Source: Blautia sp.
GTDB taxonomy: Bacteria; Bacillota; Clostridia; Lachnospirales; Lachnospiraceae
Assembly (NCBI GenBank): GCA_022777285.1
Contig: JALFGN010000092.1
Span: forward strand, 1 to 52,613
Direction: 5' to 3'
Length of the DNA: 52,613 bases
Below the pieces are notes generated by a model, which saw only the letters and a program-made list of their open reading frames with translations, was not told where the DNA came from and ran no database searches. Numbering within the stretch: the stretch's first letter is position 1; every line of letters begins with the position of its first letter. Both the position numbers and the translations under genes were made by a program. Positions 34,936 to 43,967 of this stretch are shown in pieces.

Positions 34936-36267
34936 TTATACGCGGTATAAATACTGTTCAATTTCCCATTCGGAAACCTGCTCCATGTAATTTAACCACT
35001 CTTCTTTTTTTGCTTTCAAATAACACTTCGAAAAGTTTTGTCCTAACACTTCCTGTACAAGAGAATCTTCTTTAAACTCTTTCAAAGCTTCGCTGAGATT
35101 TTCCGGAAGGGAATCGATTCCCAGTTCTTCTTTCTCCTGTTTCGTCAACTTCCGAATACTTCTTTTCAGTTCCAGTGGTGCTTGCATATTCTTCTCAATT
35201 CCATCGATACCTGCTGCCAGACAAAGAGCCAGTACCAGATATGGATTGGAAGATGCATCCGGACTTCTCAGTTCCAGATGTGTTCCCTCCTCCTTACGGT
35301 AAGGAACACGGATCAACGCAGTTCGCTGTCTGGAAGACCAGGTAATCTCAGAAGGTGCCTCGAATCCCGGTGCAAGACGTTTATAAGAATTCACCAGCGG
35401 ATTACAGATTGCTGTCATTCCTTTAATATGATTCAGAATCCCTGCCATAAAAGCATATGCTTCTTTACTAAGACCCAATTCATCCGACTTATCCGTAAAA
35501 ATATTTTTACCATCTTTCATCAGCATCATATTCACATGCATTCCGGATCCATTCACACCCGCTCTTGGCTTCGGCATAAATGTAGCATGAAGACCATGAC
35601 GCTTTGCAATTGTACGAACTGCAGTCTTAAATGTTACAATTTTATCTGCTGTTTCCATGGTTCCGGAATATTCAAAGTCGATTTCATGCTGTCCTGGAGC
35701 AATTTCGTGATGGGATGATTCGATATCATATCCCATCTCTTCCAGTGTCAGAACCATATCTCTTCTTGCATTTTCGCCAAGATCAATCGGACTCAGATCC
35801 ATATAACCTGCTTTTTCATGGGTCTTTGTCGTTGGCATTCCGTTGTCATCTGTATGAAAAAGAAAGAATTCACATTCCGGATCTACCATAAGAGTATATC
35901 CTTTTTCCTTTGCTTTCTGAATTACTTTTTTCAGAATATATCTTGGGCTTTCCTGATAGGGTGTACCATCTTCCTTGTAAATATCACAGATAAACCGGGC
36001 AACTTTTCCCTGCTGCGGACGCCACGGTAATATGGTAAATGTAGACAGATCCGGGTACAAATACATATCTGCCTCTTCGTTTCGAATAAATCCCTCAATG
36101 GAGGAAGCATCAATGACACATTGATTGTCCATTGCTTTTTCCAGTTTGCTGTATGGAATAGCAATGTTCTTTAACGTACCGAACATATCAGTGAACTGCA
36201 GACGGATAAATTCTACATCTTCTTCTTCCGCCATCTGCAAAATCGCTTCCTTGGTGTAATCTCCCAT
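34936..36267 (-). CDS. glnA: Glutamine synthetase, type I
   Basis: 443 residues from the ATG at 36267 (GAGAGGAG upstream); the in-frame extension lies in leader RNA. GS-I motifs: VDPECEFFLF, HHEIAPGQHEIDFEY, ATFMPKPRAGVNGSGMH and APSEITWSSRQRTALIRVPY. The length and lack of the adenylylation tyrosine loop fit the Firmicutes GSI-alpha group. Makes glutamine from glutamate, ammonia and ATP. First gene of a probable glnA-ANTAR-dapL operon with a promoter, hexaloop hairpin and leader terminator upstream. Confidence 0.96.
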   Translation of the reverse strand: MGDYTKEAILQMAEEEDVEFIRLQFTDMFGTLKNIAIPYSKLEKAMDNQCVIDASSIEGFIRNEEADMYLYPDLSTFTILPWRPQQGKVARFICDIYKEDGTPYQESPRYILKKVIQKAKEKGYTLMVDPECEFFLFHTDDNGMPTTKTHEKAGYMDLSPIDLGENARRDMVLTLEEMGYDIESSHHEIAPGQHEIDFEYSGTMETADKIVTFKTAVRTIAKRHGLHATFMPKPRAGVNGSGMHVNMMLMKDGKNIFTDKSDELGLSKEAYAFMAGILNHIKGMTAICNPLVNSYKRLAPGFEAPSEITWSSRQRTALIRVPYRKEEGTHLELRSPDASSNPYLVLALCLAAGIDGIEKNMQAPLELKRSIRKLTKQEKEELGIDSLPENLSEALKEFKEDSLVQEVLGQNFSKCYLKAKKEEWLNYMEQVSEWEIEQYLYRV

Positions 36268-36330
36268 ATCGAAATCTCCTCTCTTCGAGTTTTTATTTAT
36301 TTTTTTCATTAAAATTTTCTTCTATATGTT

Positions 36331-36378
36331 AAAAAAAGGCGATCTTATCCAGAGTACCCTCTGAATAAGAACGCCTTT
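36331..36378 (-). terminator. Leader terminator (attenuator) of glnA
   Basis: A 20-bp stem with one mismatch and one G-U pair (36359-36378 with 36335-36354), 4-base loop, then seven T on the minus strand, about 65 bases before the glnA start. Its 5' arm overlaps the alternative hexaloop hairpin. Confidence 0.88.
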
Positions 36379-36384
36379 GTTCTC
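36367..36384 (-). promoter_or_regulatory. ANTAR-type hexaloop hairpin in the glnA leader
   Basis: On the RNA, GAGAAC - AAAGGC - GUUCUU: a 6-bp stem closing a six-base loop with A at position 1 and G at position 4, the ANTAR consensus. It uses the first 12 bases of the terminator's 5' arm, so the two structures exclude each other. It begins about 9 bases after the predicted start site. Confidence 0.7.
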
Positions 36385-36399
36385 CCATTTATGTCTGGT

Positions 36400-36428
36400 A
36401 TTATAACAATACCAATTTTTGTTGTCAA
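36400..36428 (-). promoter_or_regulatory. glnA promoter (TTGACA-17-TATAAT)
   Basis: Perfect sigma-A hexamers at 36423-36428 and 36400-36405 on the minus strand with a 17-base spacer. An inverted repeat (TTGGTATT / AATACCAG) straddles the -10 and could be an operator. Confidence 0.8.
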
Positions 36429-36451
36429 TAGGAGAATTGCATAAAACTTCA

Positions 36452-36511
36452 AAAAATCGGCCATACAGCCCATGATACAACTCGCGCTCATGAACTGTAT
36501 GACCAATTTTT
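36452..36511 (-). terminator. Terminator of the ammonium channel gene
   Basis: A 24-bp imperfect stem rich in G-U pairs (36488-36511 with 36452-36475), ending in TTTTTT on the minus strand, 19 bases after the stop codon. It separates the amt-PII gene from the glnA promoter. Confidence 0.85.
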
Positions 36512-36530
36512 AATTACAAATCTATCTTTC

Positions 36531-38282
36531 TTATTCTGCAGTATCTTGTAATGCCTGGAATCCTTCTTCACCAGTACGGATCTTCACTACATTTTCAATA
36601 TCATATACGAAGACTTTACCGTCACCGATCTTACCGGTATGAAGAACTGCTTTTGCTGTCTCGATTACCTTTTCAACCGGTACAAGGCTTACAACGATCT
36701 CAATCTTAACTTTCGGCAGCAGATTCATATCCATCTCAACACCACGGTAGTAAGAAGTTGTACCTTTCTGTACCCCACATCCTAATACGTTGGTAATGGT
36801 AATACCTGTAACACCGATTTCATTCATTGCCTGCATAAACTCTTCCAGTTTATTTCTACGTGTGATAATAACAACTTTTGTAAGTTTGTGTACACTGGTT
36901 CCTTCTGCCGGCACTTCTTTTACCACTTCAGCAGGAGCCTGTGTAGCAGACGCACCTTCCATAACCGGTGTATAATTTTTCTTTGTACCCATTACATTTG
37001 GTACGCTTGCCATATTGTCTGTTGTAATAAAATCTGCATAGCTGCTTGCCAGACCATGTTCTCTTACATCCAGACCTGCGATTTCTTCATCTGCAGATAC
37101 ACGAAGACCCATTGTATGTTTGATTGCCTGGAAAATAATTGCCATGGTTACTACTACCCATGCTACTGTTGCGATAAATCCGATAAACTGAACACTAAGG
37201 AGTTTCACTCCGCCGCCTGTAAACAGACCTTTCCATTCTGTACCGGTACCATCTGAGAAAAGACCTACACAAAGAGTACCAAGTGCACCGCACATACCGT
37301 GCACACCAACAGCACCTACCGGATCATCGATTTTACATACTTTATCAATAAATTCAATACCAAATACAACTACAAATCCGGAAAGAATACCAATAATCGC
37401 TGCAGATGTAGGAGATACAGTATCACATCCTGCTGTAATAGCAACCAGACCTGCCAGAGAACCATTCAGTGACATGGAAACATCTGGTTTTTTGTACATG
37501 ACCCATGTAATGATCATAACTGTTACAGTAGCAACTGCTGCTGCCAGGTTTGTTGTTACGAAAATTTTACCTGCTGATACAATGGCATCTCCTTCCATAG
37601 ATACAGTAGAAGCACCATTAAATCCAAACCAGCAGAACCAGAGGATAAATACACCAAGTGCTCCGATTGTCAGGTTATGACCTGGAATCGCTTTTGATTT
37701 TCCGCTCTTTGTATATTTTCCAATACGTGGTCCAAGAATTTTTGCACCTACTAAAGCGGCAACACCGCCTACCATATGAACGGCACAGGAACCTGCAAAA
37801 TCATGAAATCCCATCTGCGCCAGCCAGCCGCCGCCCCAAATCCAGTGACCGGATACCGGATAAACGATCAGACTGATCAGTAAACTGTAAATACAGTAAG
37901 ATGAAAATTTTGTTCTCTCAGCCATAGCTCCTGATACGATGGTTGCGGATGTAGCACAGAATACTGTCTGGAAAATCAGAAATGCCCAGAAAGGAACACC
38001 ATCCGGCAGCATACCGTTTCCATAATTCGCTTCCGAAGCAATACCGGAAATAGAACCAAAGAAGCCGCTTCCGCTTCCAAACATAATACCAAATCCAATC
38101 AGCCAGAATGCCGGTGTACCGATACTGAAGTCCATCAGGTTCTTCATAATAATATTACCGGCGTTTTTTGCACGGGTAAATCCAGTCTCTACCATAGCAA
38201 AACCAGCCTGCATAAAAAATACCAATGCGGCGCCTAAAAGCACCCAAATCGTGTTAACAGCTGAATAATCCATGTTAATCAC
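36531..38282 (-). CDS. Ammonium channel fused to a C-terminal PII signalling domain
   Basis: 583 residues. The first 400 are a complete Amt channel (about 11 membrane helices; twin-histidine pore H169 and H328). After a 60-residue Ala/Glu/Pro-rich linker comes a full PII/GlnK domain (about 465-575): [18 protein letters not shown], a T-loop with tyrosines 511-512 ([10 protein letters not shown]), and the B-loop [12 protein letters not shown]. Free GlnK normally plugs AmtB when nitrogen is plentiful; here the sensor is tethered to its own channel. Expression has a leader terminator with a hexaloop hairpin. Confidence 0.95.
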   Translation of the reverse strand: MINMDYSAVNTIWVLLGAALVFFMQAGFAMVETGFTRAKNAGNIIMKNLMDFSIGTPAFWLIGFGIMFGSGSGFFGSISGIASEANYGNGMLPDGVPFWAFLIFQTVFCATSATIVSGAMAERTKFSSYCIYSLLISLIVYPVSGHWIWGGGWLAQMGFHDFAGSCAVHMVGGVAALVGAKILGPRIGKYTKSGKSKAIPGHNLTIGALGVFILWFCWFGFNGASTVSMEGDAIVSAGKIFVTTNLAAAVATVTVMIITWVMYKKPDVSMSLNGSLAGLVAITAGCDTVSPTSAAIIGILSGFVVVFGIEFIDKVCKIDDPVGAVGVHGMCGALGTLCVGLFSDGTGTEWKGLFTGGGVKLLSVQFIGFIATVAWVVVTMAIIFQAIKHTMGLRVSADEEIAGLDVREHGLASSYADFITTDNMASVPNVMGTKKNYTPVMEGASATQAPAEVVKEVPAEGTSVHKLTKVVIITRRNKLEEFMQAMNEIGVTGITITNVLGCGVQKGTTSYYRGVEMDMNLLPKVKIEIVVSLVPVEKVIETAKAVLHTGKIGDGKVFVYDIENVVKIRTGEEGFQALQDTAE

Positions 38283-38332
38283 TCCTCCTTCTCAAGCTCA
38301 CATTTTTCTTATCTGTTCACATTTTTCTAAAT

Positions 38333-38381
38333 AAAAAGGCACATACCGGGAATCCAAGCACCGGATTCCCAGATATGCACC
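38333..38381 (-). terminator. Leader terminator (attenuator) of amt-PII
   Basis: On the minus strand a stem of about 18 bp with one bulged base (38363-38381 with 38338-38355), 7-base loop, then TTTTTATTT, 50 bases before the start codon. It might also end purF transcripts, but its 5' arm overlaps a hexaloop hairpin as in the other nitrogen leaders. Confidence 0.8.
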
Positions 38382-38389
38382 ATCGCATA
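38374..38389 (-). promoter_or_regulatory. ANTAR-type hexaloop hairpin in the amt-PII leader
   Basis: RNA UAUGC - GAUGGU - GCAUA, a 5-bp stem with a six-base loop carrying G at position 4 but G instead of A at position 1. It overlaps the terminator's 5' arm. This is the weakest of the four; I found no clear promoter for it. Confidence 0.5.
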
Positions 38390-38436
38390 AAGAAAAATGT
38401 GATATATGTAATCGGAAAATGAAAACACTTCCGCAA

Positions 38437-39852
38437 TTACTGTTTTTTGTCCTCTGCATGCCCGGTAATATCCATCGGATATTGCTTATCAAAACAGGCT
38501 TTACAGATTGGAAGATCTCCTACCATTGACTGCAGATCCTCCAGCTTCATATAGCCGAGCGATTCCGCTCCAATCATGTCACAAATCTCATTTGCTGTGT
38601 GGGAAGAAGCAATAAGCTGTTTGTTGGATGGAATATCCGTTCCGAAATAGCAAGGATACAGGAACGGTGGAGAACTAACACGTACATGAACGCTGACTGC
38701 CCCCGCCTTTTTCAACATTCGGATGAGGTTTGCCATTGTAGTGCCGCGGACGATGGAGTCGTCTACCAAAATGATGCGTTTTCCGCGAACAACAGGCTCT
38801 AATACATTAAGCTTCAGGCGGACACTATCCTCACGTTCTTTCTGTGTCGGCTTTATAAATGTTCTTCCCACATAGCTGTTTTTATAAAAGGCCATTCCAA
38901 AAGGAATCCCGGATGCTTCCGAATAGCCTTTTGCTGCGGGAACACCTGAGTCCGGTACCCCCACAACAAGGTCTGCATCTACAGGATACGCAGCAGCAAG
39001 AGCTGCTCCTGCACGAATGCGGGCATCATAGATATTGATGCCGTCCAGGGTACTGTCCAACCTTGCAAAATAAATATACTCAAAAATACAATGAGCTCTT
39101 TTTTCCTGACAAAGCTGACAGTTTGAGGTGATTCCGTCCTCTGTTATAGTGACAATCTCACCAGGACGGATATCGCGAATAAACTCTGCGCCAATTGCAG
39201 AAAGGGCGCAGCTTTCAGAGGCAATGATATAGGAAGAGTCACGTTTTCCCAGACAAAGGGGTTTTAAACCAAGAGGGTCCCGGACACCGATGAGTTTACG
39301 CGGACTGGCAATGACCAGACCATAAGCGCCCCGGATTTTTTTTGCTGTGCGAAGAATTGCTTCTTCTACATTACGCGTATTTACCCTTTCTCTGGCAATA
39401 TAATAGGCAATTACCTCTGAATCAGTTGTTGTATGGAAAATTGCACCTGTTTTCTCCAGATCATCCCTGAGGTCTTGAGTATTCACCAGATTGCCGTTAT
39501 GGGCTAGGGCAAGTGTTCCCTTAATATAATTTAGTACCAGCGGCTGCGCATTATTAATTGTAGCAGCACCTGTTGTAGAATATCTCACATGACCGATTCC
39601 CAGATTTCCATGAAGTCCTGAAAGAATATCTTCCTTAAACACTTCACTTACAAGTCCCATGCCTTTGTGAGCATTCATATTTCCTTTTGGACCCTGGGTA
39701 TCGCATACAGCGATACCACAGGATTCCTGACCGCGATGCTGAAGAGAACTAAGTCCATAATAAATGGAATTTGCCACATCTTCACCATTCGGATTAAACA
39801 TTCCGAATACACCGCACTCTTCTTTTATCTCAATATCTGGTAACAATTCCAT
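38437..39852 (-). CDS. purF: Amidophosphoribosyltransferase
   Basis: 471 residues from the ATG at 39852. A short propeptide ends before C13 (IKEECGVFGMF), which becomes the N-terminal nucleophile of the glutaminase domain. The PRPP loop is intact (ILVDDSIVRGTTMANLIR). Cysteines in CIFEYIYFAR, LYPCYFG and CKACFD fit the [4Fe-4S] Bacillus-type enzyme. Commits PRPP and glutamine to purine synthesis. It follows glnN by 12 bases, an unusual place away from the pur operon. Confidence 0.95.
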   Translation of the reverse strand: MELLPDIEIKEECGVFGMFNPNGEDVANSIYYGLSSLQHRGQESCGIAVCDTQGPKGNMNAHKGMGLVSEVFKEDILSGLHGNLGIGHVRYSTTGAATINNAQPLVLNYIKGTLALAHNGNLVNTQDLRDDLEKTGAIFHTTTDSEVIAYYIARERVNTRNVEEAILRTAKKIRGAYGLVIASPRKLIGVRDPLGLKPLCLGKRDSSYIIASESCALSAIGAEFIRDIRPGEIVTITEDGITSNCQLCQEKRAHCIFEYIYFARLDSTLDGINIYDARIRAGAALAAAYPVDADLVVGVPDSGVPAAKGYSEASGIPFGMAFYKNSYVGRTFIKPTQKEREDSVRLKLNVLEPVVRGKRIILVDDSIVRGTTMANLIRMLKKAGAVSVHVRVSSPPFLYPCYFGTDIPSNKQLIASSHTANEICDMIGAESLGYMKLEDLQSMVGDLPICKACFDKQYPMDITGHAEDKKQ

Positions 39853-39864
39853 GAAAAACACCTC

Positions 39865-41970
39865 TTAAACATAGAATAATAACTGATCATAAGTTGGGTA
39901 TGGTAATTCTTCATCTGGAATTTTAGCTTCTGTTGCACTTGCGATGTCTTTCATTTCATCCATCAGAGCCAGAACGTTTTCATGGAATAGTTCTGCAGAT
40001 TTCTGCATATCTTCTGCCTCTGCACTTTCTGCTTCTTGTGTAACCACTTTCAGTTCTGCTACTTTTTCAAATAATGTATTCGATGCTTTTGTCAGTTCTG
40101 CTACCAGAGCCTCTTCAGAAGCAGTAGACAGATCTGGAATCAATGCTTTCTTTTCATTTGCATTGACAGCAACTTCTGCTGCGTAAGAATTTACTGCCGG
40201 AATAAAGTCTTTTGTAAGCATCTCCTGTAAAGTCTTAGATTCAATATTAATGGTTTTTGCGTAGTTCTCAAGAAGGATTTCATAACGGGAGAAAATTTCT
40301 TCTTTTGTGAATACACCATGTTTTGTAAACAGTTCCACATTCTTGTCAGCAATGAATCGAGGAAGTGCGTCCGGAGTAGATACCAGATTGTAAAGTCCTC
40401 TTTCTTCTGCTTCTTTTACCCATTCATCCGTATAACCATTGCCATTGAAGATAACTTTTTTATGTTTTTTAATGGCACGTTTGATTAATTCATGTACTGC
40501 TGTTTCCATATCTTCCGGAGCAGTTCCTTCCAGTTCTGTATAGAACTGAGCCAATGCTTCTGCAACAGCTGTGTTCAGTACCACATTTGGATTTGCAACA
40601 GATGCGGAAGAACCAAGCATACGGAATTCAAATTTATTACCTGTAAATGCAAATGGTGATGTACGGTTTCTGTCTGTGGTATCTTTTGTAAAATGAGGCA
40701 GTACATGTGCACCGATATCCATCTGAATTGCTTTCTGACCCACAAAGAACCGGTCTTCTTCAATGGATTTCAGTACTTCTGTCAGTTCATCACCAATAAA
40801 GATAGAAACAATTGCCGGTGGAGCTTCGTTTGCACCAAGACGATGATCGTTTCCTGCTCCTGAAGCAGATACTCTCATCAAATCTGCATAATCATCAACC
40901 GCTTTGATAACTGCCATCAAAAATACCAGGAACTGAATATTTTCTGCCGGTGTTTTTCCCGGATCCAGAAGGTTTACACCTGTGTTTGTTGATACAGACC
41001 AGTTATTGTGTTTACCACTTCCGTTAATACCGTCAAATGGTTTTTCATGAAGCAGGCATACCAGATCATGTTTTTCAGCAACTTTCTTCATAATTTCCAT
41101 TGTCAGCTGATTGTGGTCAACTGCTACATTGGTTGTATCGAATACCGGAGCCAGCTCATGCTGTGCAGGTGCAACTTCGTTATGTTTTGTTTTTGCAGGA
41201 ATACCAAGTTTCCAGAGTTCTTCATCCAAATCATGCATATAAGCTGCAACTCTCGGTTTTAAAGCTCCGAAATAATGATCTTCCATTTCCTGTCCCTTCG
41301 GTGCAGATGCTCCGAACAGTGTTCTTCCTGTAAAAATCAGATCACGACGTTTCGCATATAATTCTTTTGGAACCAGGAAATATTCCTGTTCCGGACCTAC
41401 CGTTGTTGTTACGCTTGTAACATCGGTATTGCCCAGAAGATGCAGCATTTTAACTGCTTCTTTATTTAAAGCTTCCATAGAACGCAGCAACGGCGTCTTC
41501 TTATCCAGTGCTTCTCCGCTCCAGGAACAGAATGCTGTCGGAATATATAATGTATTATCTTTGATGAAAGCCGGTGAAGTAGGATCCCAGTTTGTATATC
41601 CTCTTGCTTCAAATGTGGCTCTTAATCCTCCGGAAGGAAAGCTGGAAGCGTCTGGTTCACCCTTTACCAGTTCTTTTCCTGAGAACTCCATGATCACTTC
41701 TCCTTCTCCTGTAGGAGAGATAAAACTGTCATGTTTTTCTGCAGTATATCCTGTCATAGGCTGGAACCAATGTGTAAAATGTGTTGCTCCATTTTCTACT
41801 GCCCATTCTTTCATGGCAACTGCTACGGAGTTTGCAACATCCAGTTCCAGATGTGTTCCATTTTCAATTGTTTTTCGAAGAGCTTTATAAACATCTTTCG
41901 GTAATTTGTTGCGCATTACCTTGTCACTGAAAACAAGGCTTCCATATAGTGTAGGAATATCTTTAGACAT
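39865..41970 (-). CDS. glnN: Glutamine synthetase, type III
   Basis: 701 residues from the ATG at 41970 (AAAGGAG 10 bases upstream); earlier in-frame starts lie in leader RNA. Length and motifs are those of [47 protein letters not shown]-like segment and [12 protein letters not shown]. Makes glutamine as a dodecamer unrelated in size to GSI. Its co-operon partner is purF, so glutamine made here has an adjacent consumer. Its leader has a terminator and hexaloop hairpin. Confidence 0.96.
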   Translation of the reverse strand: MSKDIPTLYGSLVFSDKVMRNKLPKDVYKALRKTIENGTHLELDVANSVAVAMKEWAVENGATHFTHWFQPMTGYTAEKHDSFISPTGEGEVIMEFSGKELVKGEPDASSFPSGGLRATFEARGYTNWDPTSPAFIKDNTLYIPTAFCSWSGEALDKKTPLLRSMEALNKEAVKMLHLLGNTDVTSVTTTVGPEQEYFLVPKELYAKRRDLIFTGRTLFGASAPKGQEMEDHYFGALKPRVAAYMHDLDEELWKLGIPAKTKHNEVAPAQHELAPVFDTTNVAVDHNQLTMEIMKKVAEKHDLVCLLHEKPFDGINGSGKHNNWSVSTNTGVNLLDPGKTPAENIQFLVFLMAVIKAVDDYADLMRVSASGAGNDHRLGANEAPPAIVSIFIGDELTEVLKSIEEDRFFVGQKAIQMDIGAHVLPHFTKDTTDRNRTSPFAFTGNKFEFRMLGSSASVANPNVVLNTAVAEALAQFYTELEGTAPEDMETAVHELIKRAIKKHKKVIFNGNGYTDEWVKEAEERGLYNLVSTPDALPRFIADKNVELFTKHGVFTKEEIFSRYEILLENYAKTINIESKTLQEMLTKDFIPAVNSYAAEVAVNANEKKALIPDLSTASEEALVAELTKASNTLFEKVAELKVVTQEAESAEAEDMQKSAELFHENVLALMDEMKDIASATEAKIPDEELPYPTYDQLLFYV

Positions 41971-42022
41971 ATTCTCAGCACTCCTTTCCATATTTTTCTT
42001 TATGTTCTGTAATTTTAAAAAT

Positions 42023-42062
42023 AAAAAAGGCACTTCGAACTTTTTCAGTTCAAAGCGCCTTT
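42023..42062 (-). terminator. Leader terminator (attenuator) of glnN-purF
   Basis: A 15-bp stem with two G-U pairs (42048-42062 with 42026-42040), 7-base loop, then six T on the minus strand, about 50 bases before the glnN start. Confidence 0.87.
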
Positions 42063-42068
42063 GCTTTA
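42051..42068 (-). promoter_or_regulatory. ANTAR-type hexaloop hairpin in the glnN leader
   Basis: RNA UAAAGC - AAAGGC - GCUUUG: 6-bp stem (one G-U), loop with A1 and G4, identical to the glnA loop. It uses the first 12 bases of the terminator's 5' arm, so antitermination is possible. Confidence 0.7.
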
Positions 42069-42076
42069 TGCCATGT

Positions 42077-42105
42077 AGTATTGCACGGAAAAAATGAATT
42101 GTCAA
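42077..42105 (-). promoter_or_regulatory. glnN promoter (TTGACA-17-AATACT)
   Basis: TTGACA at 42100-42105 and AATACT at 42077-42082 on the minus strand. The rest of the 379-bp glnN-pyrG region holds the two leaders, the pyrG promoter and about 95 bp (42106-42201) in which I see nothing more. Confidence 0.65.
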
Positions 42106-42201
42106 TAGTTTTTTTGGAAAATTTCAAAAAAATAAAAAAGGGGATTTACAAATCAACAGAAATGAGCTATAGTAATGCCATAATTTTTTTGCACCGATTT
42201 T

Positions 42202-42229
42202 TTGCAGAAAAATGTGATACTACTATATA
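42202..42229 (+). promoter_or_regulatory. pyrG-gltBD promoter (TTGCAG-16-TATATA)
   Basis: TTGCAG at 42202-42207 and TATATA at 42224-42229. The spacer contains most of the 12-mer AGAAAAATGTGA (42206-42217) that recurs in the amt leader, so this may be an operator rather than part of the promoter consensus. Confidence 0.55.
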
Positions 42230-42236
42230 GAAGAAA

Positions 42237-42250
42237 CGACAACGGCGTCG
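42237..42250 (+). promoter_or_regulatory. ANTAR-type hexaloop hairpin in the pyrG leader
   Basis: RNA CGAC - AACGGC - GUCG: 4-bp stem, six-base loop with A1 and G4. It overlaps the start of the terminator's 5' arm at 42245, so the structures exclude each other. Confidence 0.62.
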
Positions 42251-42290
42251 ATGTTCCATAACTGATTATGGGATATTCGACGCTTTTTTT
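42245..42290 (+). terminator. Leader terminator (attenuator) of pyrG-gltB-gltD
   Basis: A stem of about 16 bp with one bulge (42245-42261 with 42266-42283), 4-base loop, then seven T, 60 bases before the pyrG start. Unlike Bacillus pyrG there is no GGG run at the transcript start, so CTP-dependent reiterative transcription is not indicated. Confidence 0.88.
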
Positions 42291-42349
42291 CGTGTTTCAG
42301 GATCCGCATAACCTTTACACGAAGCCAAAAGCAGCAGGAGGAAAATGTG

Positions 42350-43966
42350 ATGGCAGTTAAATATGTATTTGTTACAGGTGGCGTTGTTTCAGGCCTTGGA
42401 AAAGGTATTACAGCAGCATCACTTGGCCGTCTGCTGAAAGCAAGGGGATACAAAGTAACCATGCAGAAATTTGATCCTTACATTAATGTAGACCCTGGTA
42501 CTATGAACCCCATTCAGCACGGCGAAGTATTTGTCACAGATGACGGAACAGAAACGGATCTGGATCTTGGCCATTATGAACGCTTTATTGATGAAAGCCT
42601 GGATAAGAATTCAAATGTAACGACAGGTAAAATTTACTGGTCCGTACTTCAGAAAGAACGTCATGGTGATTACGGCGGAGGTACCGTACAGGTCATTCCC
42701 CATATTACAAATGAAATTAAAAGCCGCTTTTATCGGGCAAAATATCCGGATGAAGAGAGAATTGCCATTATTGAAGTAGGCGGTACTGCAGGAGATATTG
42801 AAAGCCAGCCATTTTTGGAGGCCATTCGTCAGTTCCAACATGATGTAGGACATGAAAATGCCATTTTGATTCATGTTACCTTAATCCCTTATCTGAAAGC
42901 ATCCGGTGAACTGAAAACAAAGCCCACACAGGCCAGCGTAAAAGAACTGCAGGGAATGGGATTACAGCCGGATGTACTGGTGTGCCGTTCCGAACATCCA
43001 ATTGAACAGGATATCAAAGACAAAATCGCTCTGTTCTGCAATGTGCCTCAAAGCCATGTATTGCAGAATCTGGACGTAGAATATTTATATGAGGCACCTC
43101 TTGCCATGGAAAAAGAATATCTGGCACAGGTTGTCTGCGAATCTCTGAAACTTCCTTGTCCTGAACCGGATCTTGAGGATTGGAAATGTATGGTCAATGA
43201 TCTGAGAAATCCGGAAACAGAAGTAGAGATTGCTATCGTAGGAAAATACATTCAGCTTCATGATGCTTATCTGAGTGTTGTGGAGGCATTAAAACACGGC
43301 GGTATCGCCAGTCGTGCAAATGTTCAGATCCGTTGGATCGACTCTGAAACACTGGATGAATCCAACTACGAAGAATCTCTTGCCGGTCTGGACGGAATCC
43401 TTGTTCCCGGTGGTTTTGGAACAAGAGGTACCGAAGGAAAAATTCTTGCTGTAAAATATGCCCGCGAAAATAAAGTCCCGTTTCTCGGTATTTGCCTGGG
43501 TATGCAGACGGCAATCATTGAATTTGCACGAAATGTGCTGGGATATCATGATGCCAACAGCATTGAATTGAACCCGGATACCCTTCATCCGGTGATTGCA
43601 CTGATGCCGGAACAGGATGGTGTCGAAGATCTGGGTGGTACCTTAAGACTGGGTTCTTACCCGTGCAAATTGAAAGAAGGAACCAAATCTTATTCCCTTT
43701 ACGGAAAACAGGATATTGCTGAACGTCACAGACACCGCTACGAAGTAAACAACGATTATCGTCAGCAGCTTGAATCTCATGGTATGACCCTTGCCGGTCT
43801 TTCACCGGACGGAAGAATCGTAGAGATGATTGAAATTACCGATCATCCATTCTTTATCGGCACACAGGGACATCCGGAACTGAAATCCAGACCGAATCAT
43901 GCACATCCTCTCTTCAGAGGACTGGTACATGCGGCTGCCACATACAAAAAGGAAAGAGGTCAATAA
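42350..43966 (+). CDS. pyrG: CTP synthase
   Basis: 538 residues from the ATG at 42350 (AGGAGG 8 bases upstream). N-terminal synthetase domain ([37 protein letters not shown]) and C-terminal glutamine amidotransferase domain (catalytic Cys in [10 protein letters not shown], His/Glu in [12 protein letters not shown]). Aminates UTP to CTP with glutamine nitrogen. Here it heads an operon with gltB (1 base apart) and gltD, an unusual linkage of CTP synthesis with GOGAT. Confidence 0.97.
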   Translation: MAVKYVFVTGGVVSGLGKGITAASLGRLLKARGYKVTMQKFDPYINVDPGTMNPIQHGEVFVTDDGTETDLDLGHYERFIDESLDKNSNVTTGKIYWSVLQKERHGDYGGGTVQVIPHITNEIKSRFYRAKYPDEERIAIIEVGGTAGDIESQPFLEAIRQFQHDVGHENAILIHVTLIPYLKASGELKTKPTQASVKELQGMGLQPDVLVCRSEHPIEQDIKDKIALFCNVPQSHVLQNLDVEYLYEAPLAMEKEYLAQVVCESLKLPCPEPDLEDWKCMVNDLRNPETEVEIAIVGKYIQLHDAYLSVVEALKHGGIASRANVQIRWIDSETLDESNYEESLAGLDGILVPGGFGTRGTEGKILAVKYARENKVPFLGICLGMQTAIIEFARNVLGYHDANSIELNPDTLHPVIALMPEQDGVEDLGGTLRLGSYPCKLKEGTKSYSLYGKQDIAERHRHRYEVNNDYRQQLESHGMTLAGLSPDGRIVEMIEITDHPFFIGTQGHPELKSRPNHAHPLFRGLVHAAATYKKERGQ

Positions 43967-43967
43967 T

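Larger units (their letters stand above)
38298..38402. repeat. Three copies of a 12-bp element in the amt leader, two inverted relative to the third
   Basis: TCACATTTTTCT occurs at 38298-38309 and 38317-38328; its complement AGAAAAATGTGA lies at 38391-38402, on the other side of the terminator. On the RNA the single upstream copy can pair with either downstream copy (12-13 bp), enclosing the terminator. The same 12-mer AGAAAAATGTGA occurs in the pyrG promoter (42206-42217). Confidence 0.75.

Noticed and set aside
38298-38492. 64-codon minus-strand ORF between purF and amt
   Set aside because: It overlaps the purF 3' end in another frame and reads through the amt leader hairpin; no ribosome site.
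42230-42290. Bacillus-type CTP-sensing attenuation of pyrG by G insertion
   Set aside because: That mechanism needs a GGG run at the transcript start; the predicted start region here is GAAGAAAC.
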